Positions 23,515 to 33,457 of a stretch of 64,000 bases of DNA are shown one piece after another. Source of the DNA: Neoceratodus forsteri (taxonomy: Eukaryota; Chordata; Ceratodontiformes; Ceratodontidae); contig CM057458.1 in NCBI GenBank assembly GCA_016271365.2, forward strand, positions 198,868,501-198,932,500, given 5' to 3'. The notes below the pieces were generated by a model. The model was not told where the DNA came from and ran no database searches. It was given only the letters and a program-made list of their open reading frames with translations. Numbering within the stretch: the first letter of the stretch is position 1; each line of letters starts with the position of its first letter. The position numbers and the translations under genes are program-made.

Positions 23515-23990
23515 TATATGGTAAGAACTCACTGACAGTTCAGTCTAGCGGTCCACCGCGGAGGTGAGAGGTGGGCTGTGCCGGTCACCGGTTGCATTTT
23601 GGGTTGGGGATCAGTGTGGGGGACCACTAGATCACCAGGAGAGGACATATACATATTATGCCATTACAGCTGGCAGTGGTGATCGGGGACAGAGGACCAC
23701 TAGACCACCAGAAGGGGAATGATTAAATATGTATTCCATTATGGGCAACAGCAGTTATTGAGGAGGGAGGACCACTAGACCACCAGGAGGGGAATGTTTA
23801 AATATTTATTTCATTATGGCTGACAGTGGTGATTGGGGTGGGGGGGCCATTAGACCGCAAGGTGGGAACTGTATAAATATTATTCCATTATGGGCGACAA
23901 CAGGGATCAGGGAGGGAGGGCCACTAGAAGGAGAATGTTTACATTTTATTCCATTATGGGCAACAGTGAGGATCGGGGATGGGGCGACTG

Positions 23991-24884
23991 CTTGCCTTGC
24001 TGCAGGAGCCTGTGGCAACCTCCTCCTATGCACTGTGTGTTTGTCACACGGGAGAGGTTGCCACATGTGTGGGGACTTAGGCACCGGGACCCCTCATGTA
24101 CCAGAATTTGGTGCAGGGTTCCTGGCACACTGGGCTTTGGCACAATATGCTGTTTGCTACAGCTTGCATTGATCTCATCCCACTTTGAGAATCAAACTCA
24201 TTGTCTTCACCTAGGTGGTGATGGATTTTTCAGCTGTGATAACATGATATACATTTTGGAATGATAATGTGTGGAGCAGGCTGGCTTCTTGAATAGTATA
24301 TAAAGACATTTTCATTGACAGAGATACTTTTCTATTACCTGAGTAGCCAGACTTTGCATCTGTTTTAGCTTGATCTGGAAGCCCCCATTTTGGAATACTA
24401 GTATTTGGTTTTCATACTTAATTTTCAATGAATGTACGATGTGTTCTTTCTGTCTGGGTGATGATTACCAATAGCACTAGTTCTTTCTGCGGTATTGTTT
24501 GCACAGAACCTATTTTGCACATTACATGAACTTTCCTCCAGCTTTATGGTACAGTTTTTTACATTATGGAACATTAACTCATGGACTGTATTTATTATCA
24601 GCTGCATCAATGTGTTTGTGTTCATGCAGTTCCCCACTGCAATATTTTAATCAGCAGAGCATACAGTATCTGTTCAACAAAGTTTAGATTTTGAAGTCTT
24701 TTGATTATTTTATGAACTGAAGTTCTTTGAAATGTGACTTCTGTGAATGCTGCTTTTGTCAGTCTGGTATAAGCTTTATTTGGATTGAATTCCAACACAA
24801 AACTTGCTGCTGGATACTGCTGGTAGTGGAGGAGTGGAGTTTTGTGATGGCTTCTGATTTACATTTCCCGTTTGGGATCCATGC
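23991..24884. other. Unassigned interval
   Basis: Begins moderately GC-rich (24,000-24,150) and turns AT-rich. No ORF with recognisable motifs, no tandem repeat, and no clear match elsewhere in the window. It may be the remaining middle of the composite repeat whose A end starts at 24,885, because palindrome-type units lie to its left and the A end to its right. Confidence 0.4.
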
Positions 24885-25301
24885 ACTAGTTCTGTGTCAA
24901 AATAAGGATACGATTATACTATCTCAAAAAGTAAGGCAATTATTTGCAAAAAACACTTTAATGCAACAGTTAGGGTTCAGATTACATCAACAAAAGTAGG
25001 AAAATGTGGTGTTAGGGTTTCAAACCCTAACACTCTGCTCCATCCCTGAGGTAAATGAGGGGTGGAGTCTTCCTTGGGGTTAGCAGCCCTAATGCTCACC
25101 CCATTCTATACACTCATAAAACATACACAGCTGTCTCTATCACATCTCAGCTTTTTTGTTACTGCAATGGGGTTAGTGTTAGGGTTGCTAACCCCAAGGA
25201 AGACTTCACCCCTCATTTGCCTCAGAGGTGGGGAAGGGGTGTTAGGGTTTGAAACCCTAACATCACATTTTCCTACTTGCATTAATGCATTTTTTTTTAA
25301 A

Positions 25302-25303
<2 letters not shown>
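24885..25303 (-). repeat. Composite K repeat, A-end palindrome
   Basis: A near-perfect inverted repeat. The left arm carries 'gtaggaaaatgtggtgtt', then 'agggtttcaaaccctaac' and 'gaggggtggagtcttcc'. The right arm is its complement, ending 'aaccctaacatcacatttt' and 'cattaatgcatt', and then abuts (TA)n. The outermost left text (aaggata...actatctcaaaaagtaagg) recurs as the inner edge of other A ends (about 30,855-30,900; 46,005; 48,975). Same A module as at 30,496, 44,065, 49,789, 52,378 and 54,804. Confidence 0.8.
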
Positions 25304-25351
<48 letters not shown>

Positions 25352-25376
25352 ATATATATATATGTATATATATATA

Positions 25377-25412
<36 letters not shown>
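25304..25412. repeat. (TA/TG)n microsatellite
   Basis: Alternating TA blocks with short TG blocks. It joins the K repeat A end on the left to block D copy 2 on the right. D copy 1 likewise starts at a (TA)n tract. Confidence 0.97.
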
Positions 25413-25749
25413 AAACTATAATGACAAAATAAACATTACAGACCACCTTCTAGTAGTTCAGCTACAAAGCAATATGTCAGAGTCCATCCCATGTACATTG
25501 TTAGCACTGATTTTAGTCTCTAGGTGTCAATTGATAATCAAGTCCCCACTGGATTAAATAGTCCAAGGTCATCCAGAGAAGGCCAAGCAGGCATAACCCC
25601 TCCCCTCCCCTTCCCCCAGATACAGGTCCAGTACTAGAAAAATCCCTGGGTACACTCATGGATGTGAAAAGTTAATTCAGTTTTAGTTATGGGACTGGTG
25701 TAGGCACACAATATCCAACTGCAACCTCTAGGAAATCAGCCAACCCCCA

Positions 25750-26420
25750 AAAAACAACTTTAAGCAATTTTCATAGATTTATTTCAAAATATATCACTTC
25801 AGGCTCTGGCCTCATCCTAGTGCAGACCCAGCATTTTACCCTTTTATTAGGGCTTCATTAGGGAGGAACATGGTCAACCTTTTTTGTGAAAATACATACA
25901 TAATTATCATACAAATGTTTCATCTCACACGGTGTGATTAATGTGTGTTTCTCATAATAATAACTTTTTAATTTTTTTGAATTTATTACTGTAAATATGT
26001 GTCCTCAGCGTGGACAAAGAACTATGGCTTACTTTTGTCCTTCTGCTTTAAAATCTTATAATTCATGTCCTTATTTCATTCTGCTTAATTTCAATTTCCT
26101 GTATGAAAACACACATCTTAAATGGTTCACAATTTAGTCATAGATATCAAGGTATCAAACTGTGAAAGTGGTCTATTAAATTTACAGATTTTTGGTTTCA
26201 AGGACATGCACTCTTCCCCTCATGAACAAAATGCAACTGCCATCTTAATTACTCATGCCACCTTAAGTATCAGTTGCTCTCTCTCTCTCTCCCCCCACAT
26301 TGTTTCAGTTCTCACATTTACTTACAAACAAGCTAATTCCTTATCTCAGCACTTCTGTCCCTTAAAGGTTTATAAGTGACTGTTGCCTAGATAAATAATC
26401 ACGGAAACATGAAACACATT
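25750..26420 (-). mobile_element. PLE-type 3' fragment with hammerhead-like remnant
   Basis: Absent from the equivalent place in D copy 1 (near 13,520). On the minus strand it ends with 'cctccctaatgaagccctaa' (about 25,865-25,846), 'taaaagggtaaaatgctggg', and a (T/A)-rich tail to aacccc. This text pattern is typical of the ends of Penelope-like elements, which are known to carry hammerhead ribozymes. The core here is decayed: CTAATGA instead of CTGATGA (25,855-25,861), a 3-bp stem with one mismatch, and AAAA in place of GAAA. Confidence 0.5.
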
Positions 26421-26838
26421 TCCTTAGTAGCCAGACCTCTCTGCCATTAAGTATACTGTACTCATTATTTCAACTTTTGATGCATCTCCCACTGTTTTTG
26501 TAAACATACTCGCATCCTAAGTAACTGTGGGTTCTAGCCTACCACAGGTTACTGAAATAGAGAAATGTGTATTTACATTATTTATTTGCTACTTTTGATT
26601 GATAAAAGCTCCTCATAGAAAGCATACTTTTTCAAAGTTGAAGTGCAGAGTTTTACTCATGAGAACAGCATTTCCTGCTTGTAATCCTCTGCATTTCTAG
26701 AACTCTCAGTATCATGTTGAGAGTGCCCTTACAGCCATGCTGAGGGAGGCAGAGTTTTGCATGCTGGGGGTGTCTTTCATAATAACATCATGACGGCTGC
26801 CAGTGCCACTGCCAAGAGAGCAGGCTGTTGCTAAGCAA

Positions 26839-27014
26839 TTACTTAAACACAGAGAATGGGAGCACACTGCTGGCAATGGGTGCTAGCTTCTTAGAGCAAC
26901 AAAAAAACACAAGAGAAAGGGTTACAAGTTAGACCCAAAGCATTTATGCACTAACTTTCGCATGACTTGTTTATTGCTGCCACCAGTTGCTGCTTAGTTT
27001 TCTTGTGTTTTTTG
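26839..27014. mobile_element. 176-bp insertion with internal inverted repeats
   Basis: Present in D copy 2 and absent from copy 1 (near 14,500). An 11-base direct repeat flanks it, ttgctaagcaa (26,828-26,838) and ttactaagcaa (27,015-27,025). It contains complementary stretches (about 26,900-26,920 and 26,997-27,016: acaaaaaaacacaagagaaa against its complement), so it looks like a small non-autonomous insertion. No family recognised. Confidence 0.6.
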
Positions 27015-27267
27015 TTACTAAGCAATGGTGGTTGATGCCAGACCCTGTCAGTATTCAGGGCATTCATACTTTCAGAGTCTTGTTGGTTTGCTGTTCACCC
27101 TCTAATGAGGTCTAATTTAAAAAAAACAAAAACTTTTTATGTGTCAGATACTCAGTTTAGCAGCTGGACCTTGTGGGGTGCCGGCTCCAGCAGGTTAGGT
27201 CCACCCAGAAGGCTGTCAGGAGTGGAGGGTGGGTCAAGGGGCTAGAATGAGTTCAACAACTGAACAT

Positions 27268-30032
27268 TAGTGGGGGGCAAAGTGGCCCCAATTCGCTAAG
27301 CGAAGTGATCCACGGAATGAAGGCGGTCGCAGAGTGCTCCATAATGCGGCCCGGAGTACTTTATGTTGTAATGGGTAACATGAAGTCCATTGAAAACAAT
27401 GACTTCATGTTACTTCACCTTCCCAAACCACTACTCCACCAATTCTTAAGGCGAAGTACATTGAAAACAATGTACTTCGCCTTGTTTTAAAGCTCCAAAG
27501 GCGACTTTTGCAGTGTTTCATGGGATTTCAGGTCACTTGGGCTCTAGATTGTTCTGCACAGCCTCAGTTTGGGGTAGTGTGTGTAGGAAGCTGTATGAGA
27601 CAATCTGCTCTGAGAGCTCTCTGCAATTCAAACCTTCAAAAAGCTGTTAAAAAAGCCTTTTTGAGTAATTTTTTTTGCTGAAACTTTAGTTCATTGATTA
27701 TAGGAAACCCTCCTGTGCTCATATCATCGAGTGTTTATTGTTTGTGTATGGATTTTGAATGTTAATGTACAACATTCAGTCTGTGTACTGAGAGACAGTG
27801 AAAGTGCTCTTTGGGGAAGGGGTGTATCTGTGATGTAGGTAGATAAACTTGGAGAAAAAGACAGTGCTTTCTGTTTTGGTGATATTTTTCTTGTTTAACT
27901 GTGTTAATGTACACACAGTAATATTTTCAGTGTTTCTTGCCATTTTTTTTGCTGATTGTTGTGGTTCAGCAGTGCATAATTTTAGTTTGTTTAAAATATG
28001 TGGTTATATTATGGAAGTTTTCAATTTGCTATGCATTACTTAGTGTGTGTGTATATGTGTATGTGTATGATGCGTGTCATCAAATCAAACACCTTTTATT
28101 GTGCCACATAATAATTTCAGCAATGTGAAGCTGCTATCCACTGCAGCTGTGTGATTTTTGTATTCTTTTATGGTTTCTTTACTGGTACTGGTACTAGTAC
28201 TAGTGACTGTTACTACAGCAGTACAGTACACTGCCCCCCGCACGGCCCGCCTCAACTGGTAAAGGTATTCTTTTCCAGATTTGAATTTCTAATGGTGAGC
28301 ACTGGTTAGGTGTTGTGCCTTTGTGTCTGCATCTCTTCAGTGCACAGTGTAATCTTAATCTGTCTGTGCACTTGCATCTTTTTAGGGCCCAATCTCCATC
28401 TGTAACTTAAGTCACAGTTGTTTCTTTGGCTTCCCTTCAGAGTACTGGACAGGTGTGGTGCATAATTCTGCATGAACATTGTATTTGTTAATATGCGTTT
28501 TTAAGTCAGGACCATCATCACGAGTCACTCATAATACAAATCACGTTCTTCATCATCACAGTCACAAATGCAGTCACAAATCATGATTCATGATCATTCA
28601 CATTATGAATCACATTACTTTTTCTTGTAGTTACTTGGATGTATTGTAAGCCTGTTCTGTAGTATCTCTCCAGGCTTCATCACCCCACCATTGTACTCAT
28701 TGATACGTGTTTTTAAGTCTGGGAGTTTTAAGCTATAGCTCATCAGGGAAGTACAGCCATAGGTGGTAAGCATTCACGTTTCTTCATCATCATGGTCACA
28801 AATTCAGTCACAAATCACGATTCAACATCATTCACGTTACAAATCATATTAATTTTTTTTCTAGTTACTTGGATGTATTGTAAGCCTGTTTTGTAGTATC
28901 TCTCCAGGCTTCACCACCCCACCATTGTACTCATTGATACATATTTTTAAGTCTGGGAGTTTTAAGCTACAGCTCATTGGGGCCCAGGGAAGTACAGCCA
29001 TAGGCATTCACATTTCTTCATCATCATGGTCACAAATGCAGTCACAAATCATGATTTACAATCATGTCATGAATCACAACATACATTTTTTTTTAATAGT
29101 TACTTGGATGTATTGTAAGCCTGCTGGTCACGGTGCTAAACAGGGATGGGATCCACACCTGGGCCCAGGGGAACAGGCACATCCTGCTCCAGAGGACCTG
29201 GTGCTGGACTTGGTGGTGGTGGTTCAACTGTCTCAGAGTCAGGACAGGAGGCACTGCTGGTCCTGCTTCGGGGGGGCACTCACAAGTTTTGAGGGGTCCA
29301 ACAGGAATGGGCGCCCATGCCCTCCACACATGCACATGGTATGATGCTTGCCACTACCACGCTGTCCCAAAGCTGCCCCATCCCAGACATTCCCTCACCC
29401 TGGTCCATCTCTCCTACTGAGCTCCCTCAGTCCGAGCAATCACTACTCACACTGCCACACAAACACACACACACACAGTCACACAGACACAGACAAACAA
29501 CTAACTACTTATAAAGGTAAGAAAAATAAAATTTACAGAAAGAACAAATTAAGCAAAAAAGAGTACAGAAAAGACAAAAATATGTAGCTTTTAAAAAAGC
29601 TGCTGGGTCTAAGTCAAAGTTTAAATCTCCTCCTTGCTCTGATCTAAAAGTATCAGCAGTCACAAAACACACTACTCTCTCTCCATCTGCACAGGAGAAA
29701 GTAAAAGCTTCTGCTTGTATGACTCACTTTCTTCCTGCCTAGCTAAACATAATGTGACTTACAGTACTGTAAGTCATATGATGTGTGTGTGTGGGGGGGC
29801 TGCCAAATCTGAAACACCAAGTGGATCACTTAGAATCCTAATGAGGAACGTAAAGTCCATTAAAAATAATGACTTCGCCTTACTTCGTGTTGCCATTCCG
29901 CCTTAACATGAAGTGGTAATGACAAGGTGAAGTGATCACTTTGCATTGCCCACTCTGCGTAGTGGAGTAGCAATGCGAAGTGCCCACTTCACGTTCACTG
30001 CGCCGGCGAATTTTAAATTTGCTGCATCTCTA
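27268..30032. mobile_element. hAT-like non-autonomous DNA transposon, 2.77 kb
   Basis: It starts TAGTGGGGGG and its other end, read inward, starts TAGAGATGCAGC, like hAT termini. The flanks are an 8-bp near-duplication (ctgaacat at 27,260-27,267, atgaacat at 30,033-30,040; 7 of 8), the hAT duplication length. D copy 1 (about 14,740) has the empty site. The ends are rich in 'gcgaagt' motifs and short palindromes, for example 27,452-27,483. It contains a three-unit tandem repeat, but no ORF resembling a hAT transposase (the longest frames are low-complexity). The superfamily call rests on ends and duplication only. Confidence 0.65.
28490..29125. repeat. Three tandem units of 234-235 bp inside the hAT-like element
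   Basis: The landmark tagttacttggatgtattg starts at 28,628, 28,862 and 29,097 (spacing 234 and 235). Between the landmarks lie 'gtagtatctctccaggctt', 'ttaagtctgggagtttt' and 'catcatggtcacaaat'. The first unit is partial and more diverged. Each landmark is preceded by a T-rich run. Confidence 0.9.
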
Positions 30033-30460
30033 ATGAACATCCCCATATGTTCAGTCATAAAAACCTCAATTTACCTAATTTGTATAAATAATATAGAATT
30101 TGATGGCAGATAAGGACCGCTTGGCCCACCTAGTCTGCCCATTTTCCTACCTAACAGATAAGCTGCAGATCCTAATTAACCAACAGCTAGTAATAGCTAC
30201 AGCTAATAGATTAATACATGTGTCACAAAAATATCCTGATGTTATTATTGTTCAACATACATTAAAATTTAAAAGCAAAGGCAGCAATGTTTTCTTATGT
30301 TGTTGGGGAGGGGTTCTGGGTTGTTCTGTTATACTTTGTTACTGTTTTTTTTGTTATATATTCCCAGTAATTTTTTTTTTCAAAAACACCTCAGTGTTTG
30401 TATGATAAACAGTTTACATATTTTTTGTGATTTTGCCTGTCATCATGATTCTATTTTATG

Positions 30461-30463
<3 letters not shown>
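30033..30463 (-). repeat. Block D, copy 2, second part
   Basis: Continues D after the hAT-like element. 'ccccatatgttcagtcataaaaacctcaa' aligns with 14,744-14,775, and the rest runs parallel to 14,780-15,045 ('catgtgtcacaaaaatatcctgatgtta', 'tctattttat'). A CR1 tail is inserted at 30,105-30,215. It ends at the (TA)n where composite K copy 2 begins and resumes at 33,456. Confidence 0.75.
30105..30215 (-). mobile_element. CR1 3' tail fragment
   Basis: Contains 'ggcagataaggaccgcttgg' and 'cccacctagtctgcccat', the complement of the CR1 3' end, followed by 'agctgcagatcctaattaac', as in the CR1 tail at about 700-730. D copy 1 lacks this piece (near 14,785), so it is a separate insertion. Confidence 0.85.

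Positions 30464-30495
<32 letters not shown>
30464..30495. repeat. (TA)n microsatellite, left border of K copy 2
   Basis: About 16 TA units after D text 'ctattttatggaga' and before the A end 'tacttgcaaacaactgcatt'. Confidence 0.97.
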
Positions 30496-30497
<2 letters not shown>

Positions 30498-31732
30498 CTT
30501 GCAAACAACTGCATTACTGCAACATTTAGGGTTCAGGCTAAAGTGACAAAAGTGGGGAAATGTGGCTTTAGGGTTTCTAACCCTAAAACCCCAAACCCAT
30601 CCCTAATGCAAATCAGGGGTGGAGTCTTCCTAGGGGTTGTCAACCCGAAAGCTCACCCCATTCTATATACTCCAGAAACATACATAACTAATGGGGTGAG
30701 TTTTAGGGTTTACATTCCCTAGAAAGACTCTGCCCTGAATTGCTTTAGGGATGGTTTTGGGGTTTTAAGGTTAGAAACCCTGAAGCAACATTTTCCTACT
30801 TTCGTTGCTTTAGTCTGAACCCTAAATGTTGCATTAACACAGTTTTTCCCCCAAGAATTTCCTTACTTTTTGAGGTAGTAAAAGCATATCCTTATTTGCC
30901 TGTTTGAGCACTGTGCCCTCTCGTTCCTGCAGTCCCATGCATCTATACTTTTTAAGATAGAGTAATCATATCCATATGTGTGTGATGGAGTGCAGGGCTC
31001 CCATCACTCCATACATGCTTATATGTATGTTTCAGTGGAAGCACAGGGCCCTCTGGTCCCTGGCTTCCATTTGTAGCACAACAGCAACCAGATTGCCAAC
31101 ATAACTTTCCTAGTATCCCATATCATGAACGCATAGTAAAAATGGTCAAATCCCTGCTGAAACACTATTGCGTGCCACCACAGCATCGCTGCATGCCAGA
31201 GGTGCAAAAAAGACATTCTGGACAACATTTGAAAAATGACAGCTGTCACATTCTTGAGGTGTTGTAAAGCAATGGCTATACTGAAAATCTGGGGCAAAAA
31301 ATATGGAAAATTACAAAAGTTACAAGTGAGCGTAGTAAAATGTGAATGAGTGCACAGAACTTTGCTATTTTAATATATTTTGACACCACATTTTCAACAT
31401 ACCCTTCATATGACCCTACCTCAAGAACAAGTATAGCAAAAATTTTGAAATCATAGCCAAAAAGGGATGTCACCAATTGACTGTGGAATTGCCTTTTGGG
31501 CATGATTGGCAAAATGCCACCAACATTGTCCATCTGGTGGGTCTCAAAAAGGCTATTTTGAAAATTTGGTGTCAAAATCATGAAAAATGATAAAGTTATG
31601 CACCAAAGCTGAATTCCCCATGGAAATACACTGAACCGCAGTTACCTTACTATGTCATATTGCATTCAGTGGTTCCAGCAGCAAGACATTTCTCCTGTGT
31701 CACTGTGGATGTTCACTGTGGGACCTGTTCAG

Positions 31733-31837
31733 GTACATGAGGGTGTGTGTGATTATCTGGGGTGATGTGGGGTGGTGGGTAGTGAGTGGGATGTCTGGAT
31801 GGGGGTACGATTGGTGAAAGGCTGTTTTTGTTTTCAG
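31733..31837 (+). other. Intron-like unit in K copy 2
   Basis: Donor-like CAG|GTACAT at 31,733 and acceptor-like tgtttttgttttcag ending at 31,837. A second acceptor-like ttgtctttattacag ends at 31,876, 39 nt further on. The corresponding places in three other K copies also carry donor- and acceptor-like sequences. There is no transcript evidence, so this is a prediction. Confidence 0.4.
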
Positions 31838-31889
31838 GTTAAAAAAAACATTGATGGACTGTTGTCTTTATTACAGGCAGAGAACAAGG

Positions 31890-32440
31890 GGGGGCAGAGC
31901 CACTAGTCACCGGGAACATAGCATACCATAATGGGGATGGTCATCACAGGGTGGCAGTGCCACTAGACATGAGGGATCCACATTCTAATTATGGGTGCAG
32001 TGATCGGAGGGTGGGGGGTGCCACTAGACACCAAGGATGCACATTATAGTTATGGGGGAAACAATTAGAAGGTACAGGGCACCACTAGACACCAGGGATC
32101 CACATGATAATTATGGGAGCAATGATCCAAGGGTGAGGGCACCACTAGATGCCAGGGATCCAGATTATAATTATGGGGGCAATGATTGGAGGGTGGGAAG
32201 ACACCACTAGATACCAGGGAGAAATTGTACAATAAAGAAGAATAATTCAAAAATATGGAGCAAGCAGCAAAGGGTGGGGGTGCCACTAGAAACCAGGGAA
32301 AATGTGCAAATAAAGCTATGTAATAAAAATAAAATATGCGGCAATGATCAAAGGGTGTGGGGTGCCACTAGACACTGGGGATAAGTAACATAATAAGGGA
32401 CAGAGCAATCAGGGGTTGGGGGTGCCTCTAGACACAAGGG
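31890..32440. repeat. Degenerate tandem repeat, ccactagacacc unit
   Basis: About nine units carrying 'ccactagacaccaggga' variants, near 31,898, 31,949, 32,010, 32,081, 32,140, 32,203, 32,281, 32,366 and 32,424: a spacing of 51-85 bp. The spacers often read 'attataattatgggggcaatgat'. The same core, in palindromic arrangement, makes up 20,880-23,990, and two units occur at 51,380-51,440. Confidence 0.85.
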
Positions 32441-33416
32441 AAAATTATGAAAATTAATGAGAAACACTAAAAAATATCCTTTTTCATTTCAAGAAATCCT
32501 TTCACATATAAAATGAAAAAGGATTCCTTGAAATGAAGAAAGATTTAAAAAAAACTACGTTCAAAACCCTGCTTCGTGCCAAGGGATCATTTTTCATTTC
32601 AATGAAAGTATGAAAAGAAAAAGGATCCCTTAGCATGAAGAAAGAATTGGGGGGGAAAAAACTAAGTCAGAAATCCTTTCTTGTCAGATGTAAGCCTTTT
32701 TTGTTTGAACGAAAAAGGAGTCATGAAAAAGGGTATTAGCGAGTGATGAAAAAGGATTTAAAATATTTTAAAAAACACATGCATTCAGGGGTCATTTTTC
32801 CAGCAGAAAATTGCAGAATCCACCTAATGGAGTCCCATGAGCAAAATACTTATTTTGCTGTCTCTACAGAATGTCATTTTTGGGGGTCTGACTTTTTTTT
32901 GGAAGAAAATGAGAAACAAGATGGCAGAAAATGATGAAGGAATTTTTTATCATGAAAAAGGATTGGCCCCTAAAGAAAAAGAATCCTTTTTCATTTGACA
33001 TAATTCTTTTTTGTTTCATTCCACTATCCAGAACAGTGAAATTCCCATTGAAAATAATGGGTATTTTAAAATTTAATAACTAAGGAACAGATTAATATTT
33101 GTTCATCTGACAAGTGAAAGACACATCTGTGACCCAAGCTCTTTCTACCCTGAAAATTCAGACAAAAATTCCAAACTTTCTGGGCACAAGGCGATAACAC
33201 AAAAACTGTGATTTTTATGTTTGTGCACTATCAGCATCTCAGAATTTGCACATCCGAATGGAACACAACAAATCAAGAGAGATCTATCTCATGACACTGC
33301 ACATGCAAAATTTTGTGCAAATCTGTCAAATGGTTGTGAAGATATTAAAGTGCAAAGTTTTAGGTTTAAGATAAAAAGCCTTACTCAACCCTAAATATAG
33401 GGGTGCTACCATGTCC

Positions 33417-33421
<5 letters not shown>

Positions 33422-33455
<34 letters not shown>
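33422..33455. repeat. (TA)n microsatellite, right border of K copy 2
   Basis: About 17 TA units after 'gctaccatgtccctata' (C end). Block D text resumes directly after it with 'tgcttatcctgttaacatg'. Confidence 0.97.

Positions 33456-33457
<2 letters not shown>

Larger units (their letters stand above)
20880..23990. repeat. Interrupted palindrome built of ~74-bp tandem units
   Basis: The left side carries units with 'ggtggtctagtggcccc' (about 20,895, 21,620, 21,690, 21,765, 21,985, 22,065). The right side carries the complement, 'ggaccactagaccacc', at about 23,623, 23,696, 23,770, 23,847 and 23,921: a period of 73-77 bp. The innermost arms at 22,161-22,190 and 23,513-23,542 are near-perfect complements, so the two sides are halves of one palindrome. 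Three later insertions sit inside (20,941-21,575; 21,817-21,957; 22,191-23,514). The unit shares the ccactagacacc core with the tandem array at 31,890-32,440. Confidence 0.75.
25413..27267 (-). repeat. Block D, copy 2, first part
   Basis: Aligns with 13,222-14,750: the same starts and landmarks, with point differences and small indels. Relative to copy 1 it lacks the 546-bp SINE and has gained two insertions: 25,750-26,420 (PLE-like tail) and 26,839-27,014 (176 bp). It is cut at 27,267 by a hAT-like element and resumes at 30,033. Non-coding. Confidence 0.75.
30464..33455 (+). mobile_element. Composite K repeat, copy 2, complete, (TA)n to (TA)n
   Basis: Order: (TA)n (30,464-30,495), A palindrome (30,496-about 30,900), B part (about 31,020-31,640), G-rich part with intron-like unit (31,733-31,837), tandem ccactagacacc units (31,890-32,440), a stretch rich in 'cctttttcatttc' inverted repeats (32,460-33,020), C part (33,050-33,420), (TA)n (33,422-33,455). 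Block D is interrupted exactly here, and D copy 1 shows the uninterrupted text (about 15,040-15,085). It is therefore an inserted unit of about 3.0 kb. No transposase or other protein is visible; presumed non-autonomous. Confidence 0.8.

Noticed and set aside
24961..25261. Repeated ttaggg/ccctaa as interstitial telomere repeat
   Set aside because: Only single 'ttaggg' words inside the A palindrome (agggtttcaaaccctaac). There are no tandem TTAGGG runs here or in other K copies.
28731..28757. CTGATGAGC...AAAAC on the minus strand as a hammerhead
   Set aside because: Stem II would be at most two or three base pairs, the GAAA core is not present, and the next tandem unit has lost CTGATGA.
29133..29420. 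95-codon GC-rich ORF in the hAT-like element as a transposase or host exon
   Set aside because: Three overlapping frames on both strands are open, none with a domain motif. It lacks hAT transposase signatures.
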